Shown one piece after another: positions 8,017-15,644 of a stretch of DNA of 33,033 nt. This DNA comes from JANXVV01 sp038230975. GTDB lineage: Bacteria; Planctomycetota; Phycisphaerae; Tepidisphaerales; Tepidisphaeraceae. The stretch lies in contig JBBRMF010000025.1 of the NCBI GenBank assembly GCA_038230975.1, positions 1 through 33,033 on the forward strand, written 5' to 3'. The notes under the pieces are model-generated. The model made no database searches, was not told the DNA's origin, and saw only the letters and a list, made by a program, of their open reading frames with translations. Position 1 is the stretch's first letter. Every line of letters starts with the position of its first letter. A program made the position numbers and the translations under genes.

Positions 8017-9135
8017 ATGCGCATTCGCCAATTCATTCCGATGCTTCTGTTGTCAATCGTTGCCGTGTCACGGGCCGAGGAGATTGTCATCGGGGAGTAC
8101 GGTTCGCTGACCGGCGGGACGGCAACCTTCGGCATCAGCACGGATGAAGGCATTCGACTTGCCGTCGATGAAATTAACGCCAAAGGCGGAGTGTTGGGAA
8201 AGAAGATTCGGGTTGTCGTAGTAGACGATCAATCCAAGCCCGAAGAGGCCGTCACTGCAGTTCAAAAACTGATCACCCAGGACCGTGTGGTGGCGATCCT
8301 TGGAGAGGTCGCCAGCAGTCGCTCGCTGGCCGCTGCCCCGGTCTGCCAAAGAGCTAAAATCCCGATGATTTCCCCTTCCAGCACCAATCCCAAGGTGACG
8401 AAAGTCGGTGATTACATCTTCCGAACCTGCTTTATCGATCCGTTCCAGGGAGCGGCGATGGCAAACTTTGCCAGTAAGGAACTGAAGCTCAAAAAGTTCG
8501 CCATCCTGTACGATGTAAAAAACGACTACAGCGTCGGCCTCCGCGAGTTTTTCACGAACACCGTGAAGCAGAACGGTGGGGAAATCGTAGCGGATGAAAG
8601 CTACGGAGAAGGCGATATCGACTTCAAAGCCCAGTTGACAAAAATAAAGGCCACCCAACCCGATGCGATCTATTGCCCGGGTTACTACACGGAAGTGGGA
8701 CTGATTTGCCGTCAGGCGCGTGAATTAGGGATTGGCATTCCGCTGATGGGCGGGGATGGCTGGGACAGCGAAAAAACGTTCGAGATTGGTCGCGACGCCG
8801 TCAACGGTTGTTACTTCACCAATCACTATTCTCCCGATGAAGACCGCCCGGCTGTCAAACAATTCGTCGACACTTACAAGAAAAAATACAACGGAAAAGT
8901 TCCCGATGCCATGGCGATTCTCGGCTATGACGCAATGAATCTACTGACCGCCTCCATCCAAAAGGCTGGCAGCACCAAGGGAAAAGCGATTCGCCAGGCA
9001 TTAGCCGACACCAAAGACTTCCCCGGTGCCAGCGGATTATTGACGATCGACGCCGAGCGCAACGCACAAAAGCCGATCGTCGTCCTCAAAATCGAAGGTG
9101 GCAAGACGCGCTTCGTCGCCAGCATTCAACCATGA
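8017..9135 (+). CDS. Branched-chain amino-acid-type ABC transporter, periplasmic substrate-binding protein
   Basis: A 372-residue periplasmic binding protein of the LivJ/LivK fold (peripla_BP_6). The signal peptide is residues 1-21 or so, with likely cleavage after SRA. The mature protein begins with EIVIGEYGSLTGGTA and contains IRLAVDEINAKGGVLGKKI, VVAILGEVASSRSLAAAP and IPMISPSSTNPKVT, all standard for ligand contacts in this family. It heads a complete transporter cluster (livH, livM, livG, livF). The ATG is preceded by TTGGAG. The ligand cannot be decided from sequence: leucine/isoleucine/valine, other amino acids or amides are possible. It lacks the length and export signal expected of urea-binding UrtA, so a urea system is less likely. 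Confidence 0.92.
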   Translation: MRIRQFIPMLLLSIVAVSRAEEIVIGEYGSLTGGTATFGISTDEGIRLAVDEINAKGGVLGKKIRVVVVDDQSKPEEAVTAVQKLITQDRVVAILGEVASSRSLAAAPVCQRAKIPMISPSSTNPKVTKVGDYIFRTCFIDPFQGAAMANFASKELKLKKFAILYDVKNDYSVGLREFFTNTVKQNGGEIVADESYGEGDIDFKAQLTKIKATQPDAIYCPGYYTEVGLICRQARELGIGIPLMGGDGWDSEKTFEIGRDAVNGCYFTNHYSPDEDRPAVKQFVDTYKKKYNGKVPDAMAILGYDAMNLLTASIQKAGSTKGKAIRQALADTKDFPGASGLLTIDAERNAQKPIVVLKIEGGKTRFVASIQP

Positions 9136-9142
9136 CCGATTG

Positions 9143-9205
9143 GGTGGCGTGGGCGTCTCGCCCGCGTTTTTTTAAAAAATGCTCGGGCGAGACGCCCATG
9201 CCACC
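9143..9205. repeat. Inverted repeat, dispersed family C
   Basis: 9143-9164 pairs with 9184-9205 over 22 bases with one mismatch, around a T/A-rich loop. Both arms recur, with the same mismatch, at 17277-17341. It lies in the 108-base gap between the binding-protein gene and livH, where a stem-loop could set the ratio of binding protein to permease by partial termination or mRNA protection. Confidence 0.85.
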
Positions 9206-9243
9206 ACTTTTCTCAAGCTCTTTGGCGAATCTGACGCAAGCGC

Positions 9244-10188
9244 ATGCCAAACAAATTCCTCGGCCTCATGCAGCAATTTCTTCAACAGCTCATCAACGGC
9301 GTTTCCTGGGGTGCGATCCTCGCGCTGATCGCCGTGGGCTATACGATGGTCTACGGCGTTCTACGACTGATCAATTTCGCGCACGGCGATATTTATATGG
9401 TCGGCGCATTGGGTGGCTGGTATGTCTCCAGCCACTGGTATCACATCGAACATCCATCCTGGCCGGCATTTTTTCTGGTGCTCTTCACGAGCATTGTCGC
9501 GTGCGCGGCAATCGGATTTCTCATCGAGTTGATCGCCTACCGCCCACTGAGAGGCCAGCCTCGGATCACCGCCCTTATCACTGCCATCGGCGTTTCGCTT
9601 TTCCTGGAATACGGCGGTCAGCAGTTCTTCGGTGCATCGCCCCAGGCTTTTCCGCAACTCATCCCGGGACTGGAGGCAAACCCGGATTTGTTTCACCTCG
9701 GCAGCGTCGTTGTCGGCAAGGTGGATGCGATCATCGTCATCGTCACCTTCCTGTTGATGATCGGGCTCTGGTTCATGGTCATGCACACAAAATGGGGACT
9801 CGCACTTCGAGCCGTTTCGTTCCGTTTTGATACGGCCTCGCTGATGGGAATTAACATCAACCGGATTGTCAGCCTGACCTTCGTTCTGGGCTCCGTCCTG
9901 GCAGCGACGGCAGGTATTCTCGTTGCGATCCGCACCCCTAAAGTGGATCCTTTGATGGGTCTGCAACCCGGCATCAAAGCGTTTATCGCCGCGGTGCTGG
10001 GTGGGATTGGGAATATTCCCGGCGCGGTTGCCGGCGGATTTCTGCTGGGCATGACCGAAGTGCTCGTCGCCGGTTATTTGCCGCAGGGCTCGCAGTATCG
10101 GGACGGCATTGCTTTCGTTATTCTCATTGCCGTACTTCTTTTGAAACCGTCTGGATTATTCGGGCAGAATGTCATCGAAAAAGTCTGA
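9244..10188 (+). CDS. livH: Branched-chain amino acid ABC transporter permease LivH
   Basis: A 314-residue inner-membrane permease with about eight hydrophobic helices. The N-terminal LINGVSWGAILALIAVGYTM and GVLRLINFAHGDIYMVGA match the LivH family closely, and the late AVLGGIGNIPGAVAGGFLLG is its conserved cytoplasmic coupling region. LivH pairs with LivM to form the channel. I keep ATG 9244; ATG 9268 is possible and neither has a clear ribosome site. The 3' end overlaps livM by 20 bases, suggesting translational coupling. Confidence 0.94.
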   Translation: MPNKFLGLMQQFLQQLINGVSWGAILALIAVGYTMVYGVLRLINFAHGDIYMVGALGGWYVSSHWYHIEHPSWPAFFLVLFTSIVACAAIGFLIELIAYRPLRGQPRITALITAIGVSLFLEYGGQQFFGASPQAFPQLIPGLEANPDLFHLGSVVVGKVDAIIVIVTFLLMIGLWFMVMHTKWGLALRAVSFRFDTASLMGININRIVSLTFVLGSVLAATAGILVAIRTPKVDPLMGLQPGIKAFIAAVLGGIGNIPGAVAGGFLLGMTEVLVAGYLPQGSQYRDGIAFVILIAVLLLKPSGLFGQNVIEKV

Positions 10189-11671
10189 TCAACCTGCCTT
10201 TCCACCCTCTCGTTCCTGGCTTCAAGTGCTTGCCAGCAACTGGTGGTTGCCCGCGCTATTAGTCCTTTTCCCGCTCGCGCAGTTCATCGAAGATCCGGAA
10301 AAAGTCACCGCGTATCATTTCGATGTTCTCATGCGGATTGGCATTGCGGTCACCGCCGCGATGGGGCTGCAACTCATCAACGGCATCAGCGGGCAATTCT
10401 CACTCGGCCATGCCGGTTTCCTGGCGGTGGGCGCATATACTGCCGGATTTGCCGTCGAAAATTTTTCAGTCATTCAAAAGGGCACCGAAGATATGAACGC
10501 CGCGCGCTACGCACATCCCGGAGGTGTACTGCTTTTCCTCATCGCGATCTGCGCGGCGATTGGACTTGTAGGGGGTGGACTATCGCTTGCGATGAGCGGC
10601 ATCCGTCGACTCGGTCGGCTAGTGCCTGCTCTTTCAGGCGTCGTCGGATTGCTATTTATGGTATGGCTGGCAATCGATCTGATCGTCGCCGCCCGTGCGG
10701 GTCGTCCACCCTGGCATTCGGTGTGGGCACGATTGTTCTTCCTCGGCTTGCAGCTTTACGAAACCATTACCACCCATGGCGCGCCTGCCGCGCTTTGGCT
10801 CACCCATCACCTTTCCCAGAACTGGTGTTACCCGGCATCGATGTTCATCGCAGTCATCGCCGGCGGTATTCTTGCTGCAACGGCAGGCTGGGTGGTCGGG
10901 CTTCCCACGCTTCGACTTCGCGGAGATTATCTGGCGATCGCCACCCTCGGGTTTTCTGAAATCATCCGCATCATCATCACCAATGCCAAGCCCCTTGGCC
11001 GGGCCACGGGGCTGCAGATCGCCCCTTACCCCATCACGCCCGACCCCACTGAAACACCCCCCATCCTCGGACACTACATTTTTCCATGGGTCATCGGAAC
11101 GGCCATTATTACGACCCTGGCGATCTGGCGGTTGAAGAACTCGGCAAAAGGCCGCGCGATTCAAGCGGTTCGCGAAGATGAAGTGGCGGCACGAGCGATC
11201 GGAATCGATACAGTTCATCACAAAGTGATTGCATTTGTGATTGGCGCGTTTTTCGGAGGAGTCGCCGGCGCGTTGATGGCCACCCGCATCGGTTACATCA
11301 ATCCTGGCAACTTCGAGCTGAAAGATTCCATCACGCTCGTGGTCATTGTTACCCTTGGCGGATTGGGAAGCATTCTGGGATGCGTGCTGGCCGCGATCAT
11401 CCTGACCCTTCTACCGCAAATATTATTGTCTCCCAAAGAGTGGCTTGAATTCATGCTGCTGCCGATTCTGAAAGGGTTCGGCGTTACACAGTTGAATCTC
11501 TCTCCGCGCACCACCGACGCTTTAAAATGGATCGCCGATCGGCAGATGGTCGCCTACTCTCTTCTACTGATTTTTCTGATGCTGGCCAAACATGGTGATT
11601 TCTCCGGCATCCACCCCAGGCGCTTTTTTCATAAACGTGATCTTCGTCAACCTTCGCGCAAACCGACCTGA
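10169..11671 (+). CDS. livM: Branched-chain amino acid ABC transporter permease LivM, enlarged
   Basis: A 500-residue permease, the LivH partner. Family motifs are clear: INGISGQFSLGHAGFLAVGAYTAG in the first quarter, then GLPTLRLRGDYLAIATLGFSEI, IQAVREDEVAARAIGID (the loop contacting the ATPases), and VVIVTLGGLGSILGCVLAA near the end. Ordinary LivM is about 320-420 residues. The excess lies in about 120 residues between the first two motifs (roughly 96-230), containing extra hydrophobic segments and a Pro/Trp loop, plus a longer segment (PKEWLEFMLLPILKGFGV onward) before the last helix. The reading frame is intact and the motifs unbroken, so it looks functional. It overlaps livH and ends five bases before livG. 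Confidence 0.93.
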   Translation: MSSKKSDQPAFPPSRSWLQVLASNWWLPALLVLFPLAQFIEDPEKVTAYHFDVLMRIGIAVTAAMGLQLINGISGQFSLGHAGFLAVGAYTAGFAVENFSVIQKGTEDMNAARYAHPGGVLLFLIAICAAIGLVGGGLSLAMSGIRRLGRLVPALSGVVGLLFMVWLAIDLIVAARAGRPPWHSVWARLFFLGLQLYETITTHGAPAALWLTHHLSQNWCYPASMFIAVIAGGILAATAGWVVGLPTLRLRGDYLAIATLGFSEIIRIIITNAKPLGRATGLQIAPYPITPDPTETPPILGHYIFPWVIGTAIITTLAIWRLKNSAKGRAIQAVREDEVAARAIGIDTVHHKVIAFVIGAFFGGVAGALMATRIGYINPGNFELKDSITLVVIVTLGGLGSILGCVLAAIILTLLPQILLSPKEWLEFMLLPILKGFGVTQLNLSPRTTDALKWIADRQMVAYSLLLIFLMLAKHGDFSGIHPRRFFHKRDLRQPSRKPT

Positions 11672-11676
11672 TCCAC

Positions 11677-12435
11677 ATGCCATTGCTCGAGATCCAAAAC
11701 CTCTCCATTCAATTCGGCGGCCTGCGGGCGCTGAGCGATTTCAGTTTCAATCTCGATCAAGGTGAACTTGCGGCGCTGATCGGCCCGAACGGCGCGGGAA
11801 AGACCACGGCGTTCAATATCGTCACCGGTGTTTATCCTCCGACGAGCGGCCAGATGCTGTTGAATGGCCGTCACATCGAAGGCCAATCTCCTGTGCATCT
11901 CAATCGACTCGGGCTGGCCCGCACGTTCCAGAACATTCGCTTGTTTCAAAATCTAACCGTGCTGGATAACGTCATCGTCGCGATTAACGGATCTGCTGAA
12001 GAAGGGCTTCTCAGCACCCTGCTACGAGGCCCAAAGTTTCACCGCGAAACGAAACTCTCTCATATAGCGGGAATGGAATTGCTGGAGGTGATGCATCTGG
12101 CCGAGCATGCCAATCGACTTGCGAAAAATCTTCCATACGGCGATCAGCGTCGGCTTGAAATTGCCCGCGCCTTGGCTACAGGCCCGAAAATCCTGCTTCT
12201 CGATGAACCCGCCGCCGGAATGAATCCGCAGGAAAAAAGCGAATTGATGACGCTCATCCGCTTTATTCGCGATCATTTTAAAGTCGGGATCTGGCTCATC
12301 GAACATGACATGAAACTCGTCATGAGTATCTGCGAACGAATCACCGTACTGGATCACGGCGAGACGATTGCCGTCGGTACCCCCGCGGAAGTACAGGCGA
12401 ATCCGAAAGTGATCGAAGCGTATTTGGGTTGTTAG
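11677..12435 (+). CDS. livG: Branched-chain amino acid ABC transporter ATP-binding protein LivG
   Basis: A 252-residue ABC ATPase. Walker A is GPNGAGKTT near residue 36, the signature is LPYGDQRRLEIARAL (an accepted LivG variant of LSGGQ), Walker B is ILLLDEPAAGMNP, and the switch histidine is in LIEHDM. The segment ARTFQNIRLFQNLTVLDNV after the Q-loop is typical of LivG rather than LivF. It forms the ATPase heterodimer with LivF. The start codon lies five bases after the livM stop with no strong ribosome site, so translation is probably coupled. Confidence 0.95.
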   Translation: MPLLEIQNLSIQFGGLRALSDFSFNLDQGELAALIGPNGAGKTTAFNIVTGVYPPTSGQMLLNGRHIEGQSPVHLNRLGLARTFQNIRLFQNLTVLDNVIVAINGSAEEGLLSTLLRGPKFHRETKLSHIAGMELLEVMHLAEHANRLAKNLPYGDQRRLEIARALATGPKILLLDEPAAGMNPQEKSELMTLIRFIRDHFKVGIWLIEHDMKLVMSICERITVLDHGETIAVGTPAEVQANPKVIEAYLGC

Positions 12436-12515
12436 TTGTTTGTGGTCAGTGGTCAGTTATTTAGGAGCGGTTGAGAGTTTTCGGTAGGCGCACTCTTACA
12501 ATGTCTGCATTTTAA

Positions 12516-12571
12516 CAACGGACAACGGACAACGGACAACGGACAACTGACGACTGACGACTGACGACTGA
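12516..12571. repeat. Heptanucleotide tandem repeat, eight units
   Basis: Eight contiguous 7-base units: four CAACGGA, one CAACTGA and three CGACTGA, ending ten bases before the livF ATG. A related inverted motif, GGTCAGTGGTCAG, occurs at about 12445-12457. The array lies in the 146-base gap between livG and livF, where an ordinary ribosome site would be expected; none is seen. Units of this kind resemble the short tandemly repeated heptamers (STRR) known from cyanobacterial and some planctomycete genomes. Unit number may vary by slippage. Confidence 0.9.
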
Positions 12572-12581
12572 CCAATAAAAA

Positions 12582-13292
12582 ATGTTACTTAAAATCGATA
12601 ATCTTTCCGTCTCGTACAATGCCATCCGGGCATTGCATGATGTGTCGCTGGAAATTAATCGCGGCGAGATCGTCACGCTGATTGGTTCCAACGGCGCAGG
12701 GAAAACGACGTTGCTCCGGACAATCAGCGGACTGTTGCGGCCCACCGCCGGAACAATCCATTGGAAGCAAGAGGTTTCGCTTCTGGGTCAGCGGCCGGAC
12801 CAGATTGTTCGGCGGGGAATCAGCCATTCCCCGGAAGGTCGACAGATATTTTCGAATTTGACTGTTCGTGAGAATCTCATGCTCGGGGCGTATCAGCGTA
12901 TGGATAAAGCCGAGATCTCGCGAAATTTGGATCGTTGCTACTCATTATTTCCGGTGTTGGCCGACCGAAAAGAGCAGCGATCCGGAACGCTCAGCGGCGG
13001 CGAGCAACAGATGCTGGCCATCGGCCGCGCGCTCATGCAGTGCCCACAACTTCTGCTGTTGGATGAGCCATCGCTCGGCCTGGCACCACTGATCGTCCGC
13101 AAGATTTTCGATATCATTCGCGAAATCAATCGCGAGGGCGTGACGATTTTTCTCGTGGAGCAGAATGCACATATGGCTCTGAACGTGGCGCATCGCGCGT
13201 ATGTCATGCAAACGGGTCAAATCATCCTGAGCGATACCGCGAGTAATCTGGCCGAAAATCCGGAAGTTAAAAAAGCGTATCTTGGTGGTTAA
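12582..13292 (+). CDS. livF: Branched-chain amino acid ABC transporter ATP-binding protein LivF
   Basis: A 236-residue ABC ATPase. Walker A GSNGAGKTT, signature TLSGGEQQMLAIGRAL, Walker B LLLLDEPSLGLAP and switch FLVEQNA are all intact, and GISHSPEGRQIFSNLTVRENL is a LivF hallmark. It partners LivG. The ATG follows AATAAAAA with no Shine-Dalgarno, directly after the heptamer tandem array, so initiation must be weak, unusual or dependent on read-through. The DUF559 gene follows at once. Confidence 0.95.
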   Translation: MLLKIDNLSVSYNAIRALHDVSLEINRGEIVTLIGSNGAGKTTLLRTISGLLRPTAGTIHWKQEVSLLGQRPDQIVRRGISHSPEGRQIFSNLTVRENLMLGAYQRMDKAEISRNLDRCYSLFPVLADRKEQRSGTLSGGEQQMLAIGRALMQCPQLLLLDEPSLGLAPLIVRKIFDIIREINREGVTIFLVEQNAHMALNVAHRAYVMQTGQIILSDTASNLAENPEVKKAYLGG

Positions 13293-13296
13293 TCGA

Positions 13297-13671
13297 ATGA
13301 TCGAAGGCAGGCTCGTCCGACATCATCTCACTCCCATTTTGACCGATCGCGCTCGCGGTATGCGCGATGAGGTCGCCGAAGCCAAGCTCTGGTATTTTCT
13401 GTGCAATCGCCGCCTGAATGGCTTTCGATTCCGCCGCAATCGTCCGCTCGGCCCATTTTCAGCGGACTTTTACTGCTATCAAACCAAGCTGCTCATCGAA
13501 CTGGTCACGGATTCGCAGGCGACTCATTTTGAAAATGATTCCGCACGAACGCATTGGGCAGGCGCAACCGGCCATCATATTCTTCAACTTCGAGCGCGGG
13601 ATGTACACGAGGATTTGGTGGGCGTGCTCGCCTCGATCCTGAAATCGTGCTGTGATCGGACGAATGGCTGA
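13297..13671 (+). CDS. DUF559 domain protein (Vsr-like endonuclease fold), variant active site
   Basis: A 124-residue protein of the DUF559 family, related to very-short-patch-repair and PD-(D/E)XK nucleases. The pattern EAKLWYFLCNRRLNGFRFRRN, then GPFSADFYCYQTKLLIEL, then GHHILQLRARDV is the usual DUF559 order. The family normally has a Glu-Leu-Asp-Gly-x-x-His active site; here the equivalent is ELVTDSQATH, so the central Asp-Gly is displaced, which may affect activity. The frame is open from TTG 13282, overlapping livF; I choose ATG 13297, four bases after the livF stop. Cotranscription with the transporter is likely but a shared function is not evident. DUF559 genes are often found scattered in this way. 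Confidence 0.8.
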   Translation: MIEGRLVRHHLTPILTDRARGMRDEVAEAKLWYFLCNRRLNGFRFRRNRPLGPFSADFYCYQTKLLIELVTDSQATHFENDSARTHWAGATGHHILQLRARDVHEDLVGVLASILKSCCDRTNG

Positions 13672-13779
13672 GCCTGTGCTTTGTCAAAGTAAAGGATGAG
13701 GTTTGCACGAGGTGGCACCCTAAATCCTATTCGTGACACACCACTAAGCGGCCGTGTTGAACCGTCGACGACGGGGCAG

Positions 13780-13809
13780 AACACGGTTCGCAAGCGAACC
13801 GGCTAAATA
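13780..13809. repeat. Single-arm copy of dispersed family A
   Basis: Thirty bases identical, in inverted orientation, to 6589-6618, including the 8-bp hairpin CGGTTCGCAAGCGAACCG. Only one arm of the larger element is present. It lies in the 284-base gap 13672-13955 between the DUF559 gene and lpxI, where I see nothing else definable. Confidence 0.85.
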
Positions 13810-13955
13810 GGTCGCCAGAATTGTCACGCACCTGCTGACCGACCATATCGCCTGACTCTGATCCGGGCGTTCGGCGTGAATGATACTCATTTCTATTTTA
13901 TGAGATTTGAAGAGTGCCTCTTGTCATGGGCTCACTTTGTCTGGACACTTAGGGC

Positions 13956-14834
13956 GTGTCGTCAGCCTTGGGACTTATCGCCGGTGAAGGGATCTTTCCG
14001 CTGCTCGTTGCCCAGGGGGCAAAGGCTGCGGGTCGCGAGGTTGTTTGCGTCGGTTTTCAGGGTAGCGCCTGGCCGCAACTGCAAAACGATGTGGATTCAT
14101 TTGATTGGGTGAACGTCGCCCAGCCCGGCAAATGGATTCGGCTACTTCGACGGCACGGTGTCACCGAGGCGATTATGGTGGGCCGTGTTTCCAAGACACG
14201 ATTGAACGAAAACCCGCTGGCGATGCTGCGGAATCTGCCGGACTGGAAGGCCGTGCGATTGTGGTGGACGGTCCTTCGCAAAGACAACCGCCCGCAGACG
14301 ATTTTGACCGCGATGATTAACCTGTTCGCTTCCGAGGGAATTGCCTTGATTGACTCGACCCAATATTGCAAAGAGCATCTGGCCGGCGTGGGGGTGATGA
14401 CGCGCCATCAACCGACACCTGAACAACGAGATGATATTATTTTCGGTTGGGATCGCTGCAACACGATCAGCCGACTGGATATTGGTCAGGCCATCGCGGT
14501 GCATCGGCGCGATGTCATTGCAGTAGAAGCGATTGAGGGGACCAACGCGATGATCGAGCGCGCCGGTACACTGAGCCGCGCGGGCGGATGGACTTGCATC
14601 AAGGTCTCCAACAAAAATCAGGACATGCGGCTGGATGTCCCCACCATCGGGCTGACGACAATCGAAAAACTTCATGCCGCCGGCGCAGCCTGTTTGGTGT
14701 TGGAACCCGGCAAGACGATTATGCTGGAGAAACCAAAGGTGATCGAGTTGGCGGACAAATATCGAATCGCCATTGTCGGTTATGAAACTGCAACGCGCGA
14801 AGGAGCACCCGATGTCACAAACATCACAGATTAA
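13956..14834 (+). CDS. lpxI: LpxI-family UDP-2,3-diacylglucosamine diphosphatase
   Basis: LpxI hydrolyses UDP-2,3-diacylglucosamine to lipid X in lipid A synthesis and replaces LpxH in many bacteria. The 292-residue protein shows the family layout: N-terminal LGLIAGEGIFPLLVAQGAKAAG, central MVGRVSKTRL and GVMTRHQPTPEQRDDI, then AIAVHRRDVIAVEAIEGTNAM, NQDMRLDVPTIGLTTIEKL, and a C-terminal AGAACLVLEPGKTIML. Start is GTG 13956, preceded closely by AGGG. In the EGTNAM motif the position I remember as Asp in most relatives is Asn (residue 197); the Asp in RLDVPTIG is kept. Its 3' end overlaps the methyltransferase gene by 23 bases, so it leads a compact operon. Confidence 0.9.
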   Translation: MSSALGLIAGEGIFPLLVAQGAKAAGREVVCVGFQGSAWPQLQNDVDSFDWVNVAQPGKWIRLLRRHGVTEAIMVGRVSKTRLNENPLAMLRNLPDWKAVRLWWTVLRKDNRPQTILTAMINLFASEGIALIDSTQYCKEHLAGVGVMTRHQPTPEQRDDIIFGWDRCNTISRLDIGQAIAVHRRDVIAVEAIEGTNAMIERAGTLSRAGGWTCIKVSNKNQDMRLDVPTIGLTTIEKLHAAGAACLVLEPGKTIMLEKPKVIELADKYRIAIVGYETATREGAPDVTNITD

Positions 14835-15390
14835 TCCCCAGATTCTCGCGATGATAAATGAGCTCGACGAACTGCGCAATCGGCGCGACGACCATTGGCA
14901 GATTCCGCGCATTGAAGGCGAATTGCTCCATCACATCGCTCTGTCGTCCAATGCAAAACACATTGTCGAAGTCGGTACGAGCTACGGCTTCAGCGGTTTG
15001 TGGTGGGGAGCTGCATTACAGTTGACCGGCGGGCAACTGCATACGATCGATATGAGCCGCAAGAAATACGATGCGTCTCGATTGACCTTCGATCGCGCCG
15101 GACTCGCTGGCACGATCATCAATTATCTGGGCGATGCCCGTGAAGTGATCTCGACGATGGAAGGCCCGTTTGATCTTGCGTTCATTGATGCCGACAAACC
15201 TGCCTGCCGTGCTTACTTCGATATGATCTGGCCGAAGCTTCGTCGCGGCGGATCGATCATCACCGATAACTCCACTACGCACCGCGAAGAACTTGCGGAA
15301 TATATTGGTTACGTCCGCTCCGTTCCGAACGCGTCCAGTTGCGATGTGTCCATTGGCAACGGCATTGAGTGGACGATCAAACTCGCGTGA
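14812..15390 (+). CDS. Class I SAM-dependent O-methyltransferase (COMT-like)
   Basis: A 192-residue methyltransferase. IVEVGTSYGFSGLWWGAAL is the AdoMet-binding motif I, HTIDMSRKKYDASRLTF is the acidic motif region, and LAFIDADKPACRAYFDMIWP and RRGGSIITDN match the metal-binding loop region of caffeoyl-CoA/catechol O-methyltransferases. It is short for the family, lacking much of the N-terminal helical extension. The open frame reaches 14773, but AAGGAG at 14800-14805 six bases before ATG 14812 fixes the start. It overlaps lpxI and is followed four bases later by moaD. Substrate unknown. Confidence 0.86.
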   Translation: MSQTSQINPQILAMINELDELRNRRDDHWQIPRIEGELLHHIALSSNAKHIVEVGTSYGFSGLWWGAALQLTGGQLHTIDMSRKKYDASRLTFDRAGLAGTIINYLGDAREVISTMEGPFDLAFIDADKPACRAYFDMIWPKLRRGGSIITDNSTTHREELAEYIGYVRSVPNASSCDVSIGNGIEWTIKLA

Positions 15391-15394
15391 TGCC

Positions 15395-15640
15395 ATGCAG
15401 GTGACGATCAAACTTTTTGCAATCCTGCGTGAGAAGGCCGGCGTTTCGACGGTATCGTTGGACCTACCCGACGGCAGCACGGTGACAGCCGCGTTGGAAA
15501 AAATTCTCGTATTTCACCCGGTTTTAAATCAGTCGCTGGCGAAGTCGGCATGCGCTTTGAATCAAGCGTATTGTCCAAGAAGCGCCGTTCTGAAAGATCG
15601 CGACGAATTAGCTTTGATTCCGCCGGTGAGTGGAGGCTAA
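15395..15640 (+). CDS. moaD: Molybdopterin synthase sulfur carrier subunit MoaD
   Basis: An 81-residue ubiquitin-fold protein ending in VSGG; the C-terminal Gly-Gly is thiocarboxylated and donates sulfur to precursor Z in molybdenum cofactor synthesis. The opening MQVTIKLFAILREKAG and the DRDELALIPPVSGG end are diagnostic. ATG 15395 is chosen over upstream starts in the same frame because it gives the family's exact N-terminus and follows the methyltransferase stop by four bases. moaE follows immediately, with its ribosome site inside the moaD 3' end. Confidence 0.95.
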   Translation: MQVTIKLFAILREKAGVSTVSLDLPDGSTVTAALEKILVFHPVLNQSLAKSACALNQAYCPRSAVLKDRDELALIPPVSGG

Positions 15641-15644
15641 ACGA

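Noticed and set aside
9132..9966. Open frames of about 200 codons on both strands over livH
   Set aside because: livH has clear conserved motifs in its own frame; the others are shadows, and the plus-strand one begins by reading through palindrome C.
12516..12571. CRISPR-like array
   Set aside because: Units are seven contiguous bases with no spacers; there are no cas genes.
8017..13292. A urea (Urt) transporter
   Set aside because: The order and sizes could fit, but the binding protein is short for UrtA, has an ordinary Sec signal, and no urease genes are near; a Liv-type call is safer.
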